From contig OZ255847.1 in the NCBI GenBank assembly GCA_965277855.1, positions 4,836,001 to 4,900,000 of the forward strand: a stretch of DNA of 64,000 bases, read 5' to 3'. The translations under genes were made by a program, and so were the position numbers. The stretch comes from Bog-105 sp965277855 (GTDB lineage: Bacteria; Acidobacteriota; Terriglobia; Bryobacterales; Bryobacteraceae). Within the stretch, counting starts at the first letter, position 1, and every line of letters begins with the position of its first letter. A model generated the notes under the pieces. That model had not been told where the DNA came from. It did no database searches and worked only from the letters and a program-made list of their open reading frames with translations. Shown here one piece after another: positions 63,201 to 64,000 of this stretch.

Positions 63201-64000
63201 TTCGGCCGGTTCGAGATCCGTGGGCTGGACCTGCCGCAATGCCTTGAGGTTGCCTAAGAACTGAGGGTCAATGCCGGCAGCCGCTTCCGCGGCAGCCAGT
63301 TTCGCTCGCACGTTACCGCTCAGGTAAGAATCCGCTGTTTGGTACATCATCCCCTCGGGATTGAGAAACACCAATCCCTGTAGTTCCTGTTCGAGTTCGC
63401 TGCGCTCGAGGCCAGTGATCTCTTCCATGCGAGCCCAATCGATTGACCCGCATTCGTTCAAAGACACCAGTAAGGCTTCCGAAGCGCTCTCGACATATTC
63501 GACCCGTTTGACCCGCTCAATTGTGCGCTGAGAGAAGATGGCGCATTTCGTGGCGCGCCCTGTTTCCGCGTCGTACTCTTCGAGCGACAAAAGCACAGGC
63601 AGGTCCGGATCGCCGGCGAATGCTTTTACATTTTCCTTAGAGGACAGCGGGCCGAACCAGGCGACGAAATTGTCGTATTCGCGATTGAGCCGGCAGCGGG
63701 CAGCCAGAATCTCTCGATCCGAGGCTTCTTCCAACTGGGTGCGAAAGACTTCAGCAACTGCAGCGCGCACCTGGAGCAGGCCACGAATGCGGGACGCTAC
63801 AGAACTGGAAGCGGAAACTGCCTCCGAAGCTGCGCCAATGCGTCGGAAGAGACGGCCCTCCGATTCGAACAACGCGCCATCTTTGACACCTGTCCAGTCG
63901 ATGGGCTCGCAATCGGCGACAGTCGGTGCTGCGTTACGTGGGAGAAACACGCCGGATGGAAGACACTCGGCCGCGTTGGCGAGAAGTTCTCCGGTTAACG
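60252..64000 (-). CDS. Very large SNF2/DEAD-type helicase, plasmid or phage DarB-like (partial, runs off window)
   Basis: 1232 residues are visible from a GTG at 63950, but the frame stays open to the window edge (LTGELLANAAECLPSG upstream), so the true start is outside. Helicase motifs: AHVVGAGKTWT (Walker A, about 431-441), VDES (about 595-598), VVFATGTPISNTVAEM (motif III, about 643), VLLGSTEKMGAGINVQRLLV and EQRDGRILRQGN (motif VI, about 925). Proteins of this type on plasmids, integrative elements and phage P1 (DarB) carry an N-terminal N6-adenine methylase. The visible N-terminus would be its C-terminal edge. The role is anti-restriction or DNA processing. Confidence 0.75.
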   Translation of the reverse strand, partial: LTGELLANAAECLPSGVFLPRNAAPTVADCEPIDWTGVKDGALFESEGRLFRRIGAASEAVSASSSVASRIRGLLQVRAAVAEVFRTQLEEASDREILAARCRLNREYDNFVAWFGPLSSKENVKAFAGDPDLPVLLSLEEYDAETGRATKCAIFSQRTIERVKRVEYVESASEALLVSLNECGSIDWARMEEITGLERSELEQELQGLVFLNPEGMMYQTADSYLSGNVRAKLAAAEAAAGIDPQFLGNLKALRQVQPTDLEPAEIEAGLGAPWIPVTDIQDFLSELLAAPRDSVLISHAEAIATWKVTADYRVKNQVSNHTTNGTSRFSASELLEQALNGKTPTAYDEQDDGSRIVNQPETLAAREKQQQLKDSFRDWIWSCPMRAQRLAKHYNLLYNHLRVRTYDGSHLTFPGMVRVHLRDRDLASHQKNAVWQILQSGTALLAHVVGAGKTWTMAAAAMELKRLGLTRKPMIVVPNHLVDAWGAEFLRLYPQARLFVAGREHFSKENRQRAMARIATGDFDAVIVAHRSFEFLPLSDEYYNSYVQEQLEELDALQQQAEQDYQDARIVKALAKAKKRLEAKLLKRANRETKDDTLSFEQLGVDFLFVDESDLFKNLFFTSNRPRVAGLPNTDSNRAFDMFLKVRYLRQRQKGRGVVFATGTPISNTVAEMFTLLRYLALENLVAQGTDHFDAWAANYGREVTGLEIAPDGSGYRMHTRFCRFVNLPELMMLFRSVADVQTADMLQLPRPTLATGKAIGIAVPASSELKAYIQTLIKRAERLRTERVDPKEDNMLCITNDGRKAALDMRLIDPSYFPGSDTKIMKLVGQVFRIWEETRAERLTQLVFCDLSTPDPHRWNAYDEVRGQLVALGIPKREVAFAHDARTDAAKKLLYDAVNAGRIRVLLGSTEKMGAGINVQRLLVAVHHADSPWRPRDVEQRDGRILRQGNLNPEVQIYRYVTEGSFDSYMWQTLETKATFIAQVMRGEVTVRNAADLESAALTYAEMKAIASGNPAVIEKIKVDTEIRRLDQLRVIHRKNQQNIQWSLSALEGKITETEAHILAMEEDIQRREQHTSGEFQLRVGTKQFRGKDNRSAGAECLTQAILSWAGDPTFGERGSYRGFEIWSRVPGLLTELPVIQLRGCAAYPANMNPEHPPGTLLSMDQVLGNIDRHLATEQQHASELRKRDLDYREQLARPFAHDGELESLLRRQQELASALELDKNDRQVVSSDEEETEREQAQPGK

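Noticed and set aside
1..64000. CRISPR arrays, rRNA or tRNA genes
   Set aside because: No regularly spaced direct repeats of 25-40 bp, no recognisable rRNA sequence and no tRNA cloverleaf were seen by eye; the only regular tandem array is the coding minisatellite.

Overview
The window looks like a chromosomal accessory region from a soil-type Acidobacteriota, probably near Candidatus Solibacter/Bryobacterales. The clues are an Oar-like TonB-dependent protein with an N-terminal carboxypeptidase-regulatory domain, a PEP-CTERM-type C-terminus, choice-of-anchor/Ig-like and malectin-like secreted proteins, TPR-CHAT proteins, and a heavy load of decayed insertion sequences. This placement is an inference from family content; no rRNA or tRNA gene was recognised.

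Layout. (1) 1-9.4 kb: the start of a membrane-protein gene, an HNH-nuclease remnant, a hypothetical gene, an IS630 pseudogene abutting an IS701 element with 14-bp inverted repeats, a divergent pair (HExxH metallopeptidase-like protein and PEP-CTERM-type protein), and two broken IS110 transposases, one split by an IS256 element. (2) 9.4-20 kb: secreted or surface proteins. Two share tandem jelly-roll-like modules; one of these adds a 13-copy 21-bp minisatellite and a beta-helix domain. A second IS256 copy, the only intact one, lies between them. (3) 20-25 kb: an IS3 element split at its catalytic Asp-Asn-Gly codons by an IS110 element with a bridge-RNA-like leader, then two divergent SAM methyltransferases. 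(4) 25-35.7 kb: nested mobile DNA. One IS66 transposase is split into three pieces by a recombinase-in-trio (RIT) element, itself split by an IS256 element, and by an IS1182 plus IS3 pair; an IS1634 element abuts it. (5) 35.7-47 kb: the Oar-like receptor, small stress-type genes (two DUF892 proteins, a metallothionein-like protein with a small membrane protein), a YihY/BrkB membrane protein, and VapC and CtaG remnants. (6) 47-64 kb: a KaiC-like ATPase whose 3' end is fused to a truncated PLD-ATPase gene, a GNAT protein, an HNH nuclease, a DNA-binding protein, a sigma/anti-sigma pair facing a coupled TPR-CHAT protease and S41 peptidase, and a very large SNF2-type helicase running off the window.

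The best candidate for an unusual functional system is 54.9-60.2 kb: sigma-like factor, zinc-binding membrane anti-sigma, S41 peptidase and membrane-anchored TPR-CHAT protease. This resembles signalling that links proteolysis to transcription. The best candidates for mobile-element biology are the two apparently identical IS256 copies that carry the same frameshift yet have different target duplications, and the IS110 insertion with a structured leader.
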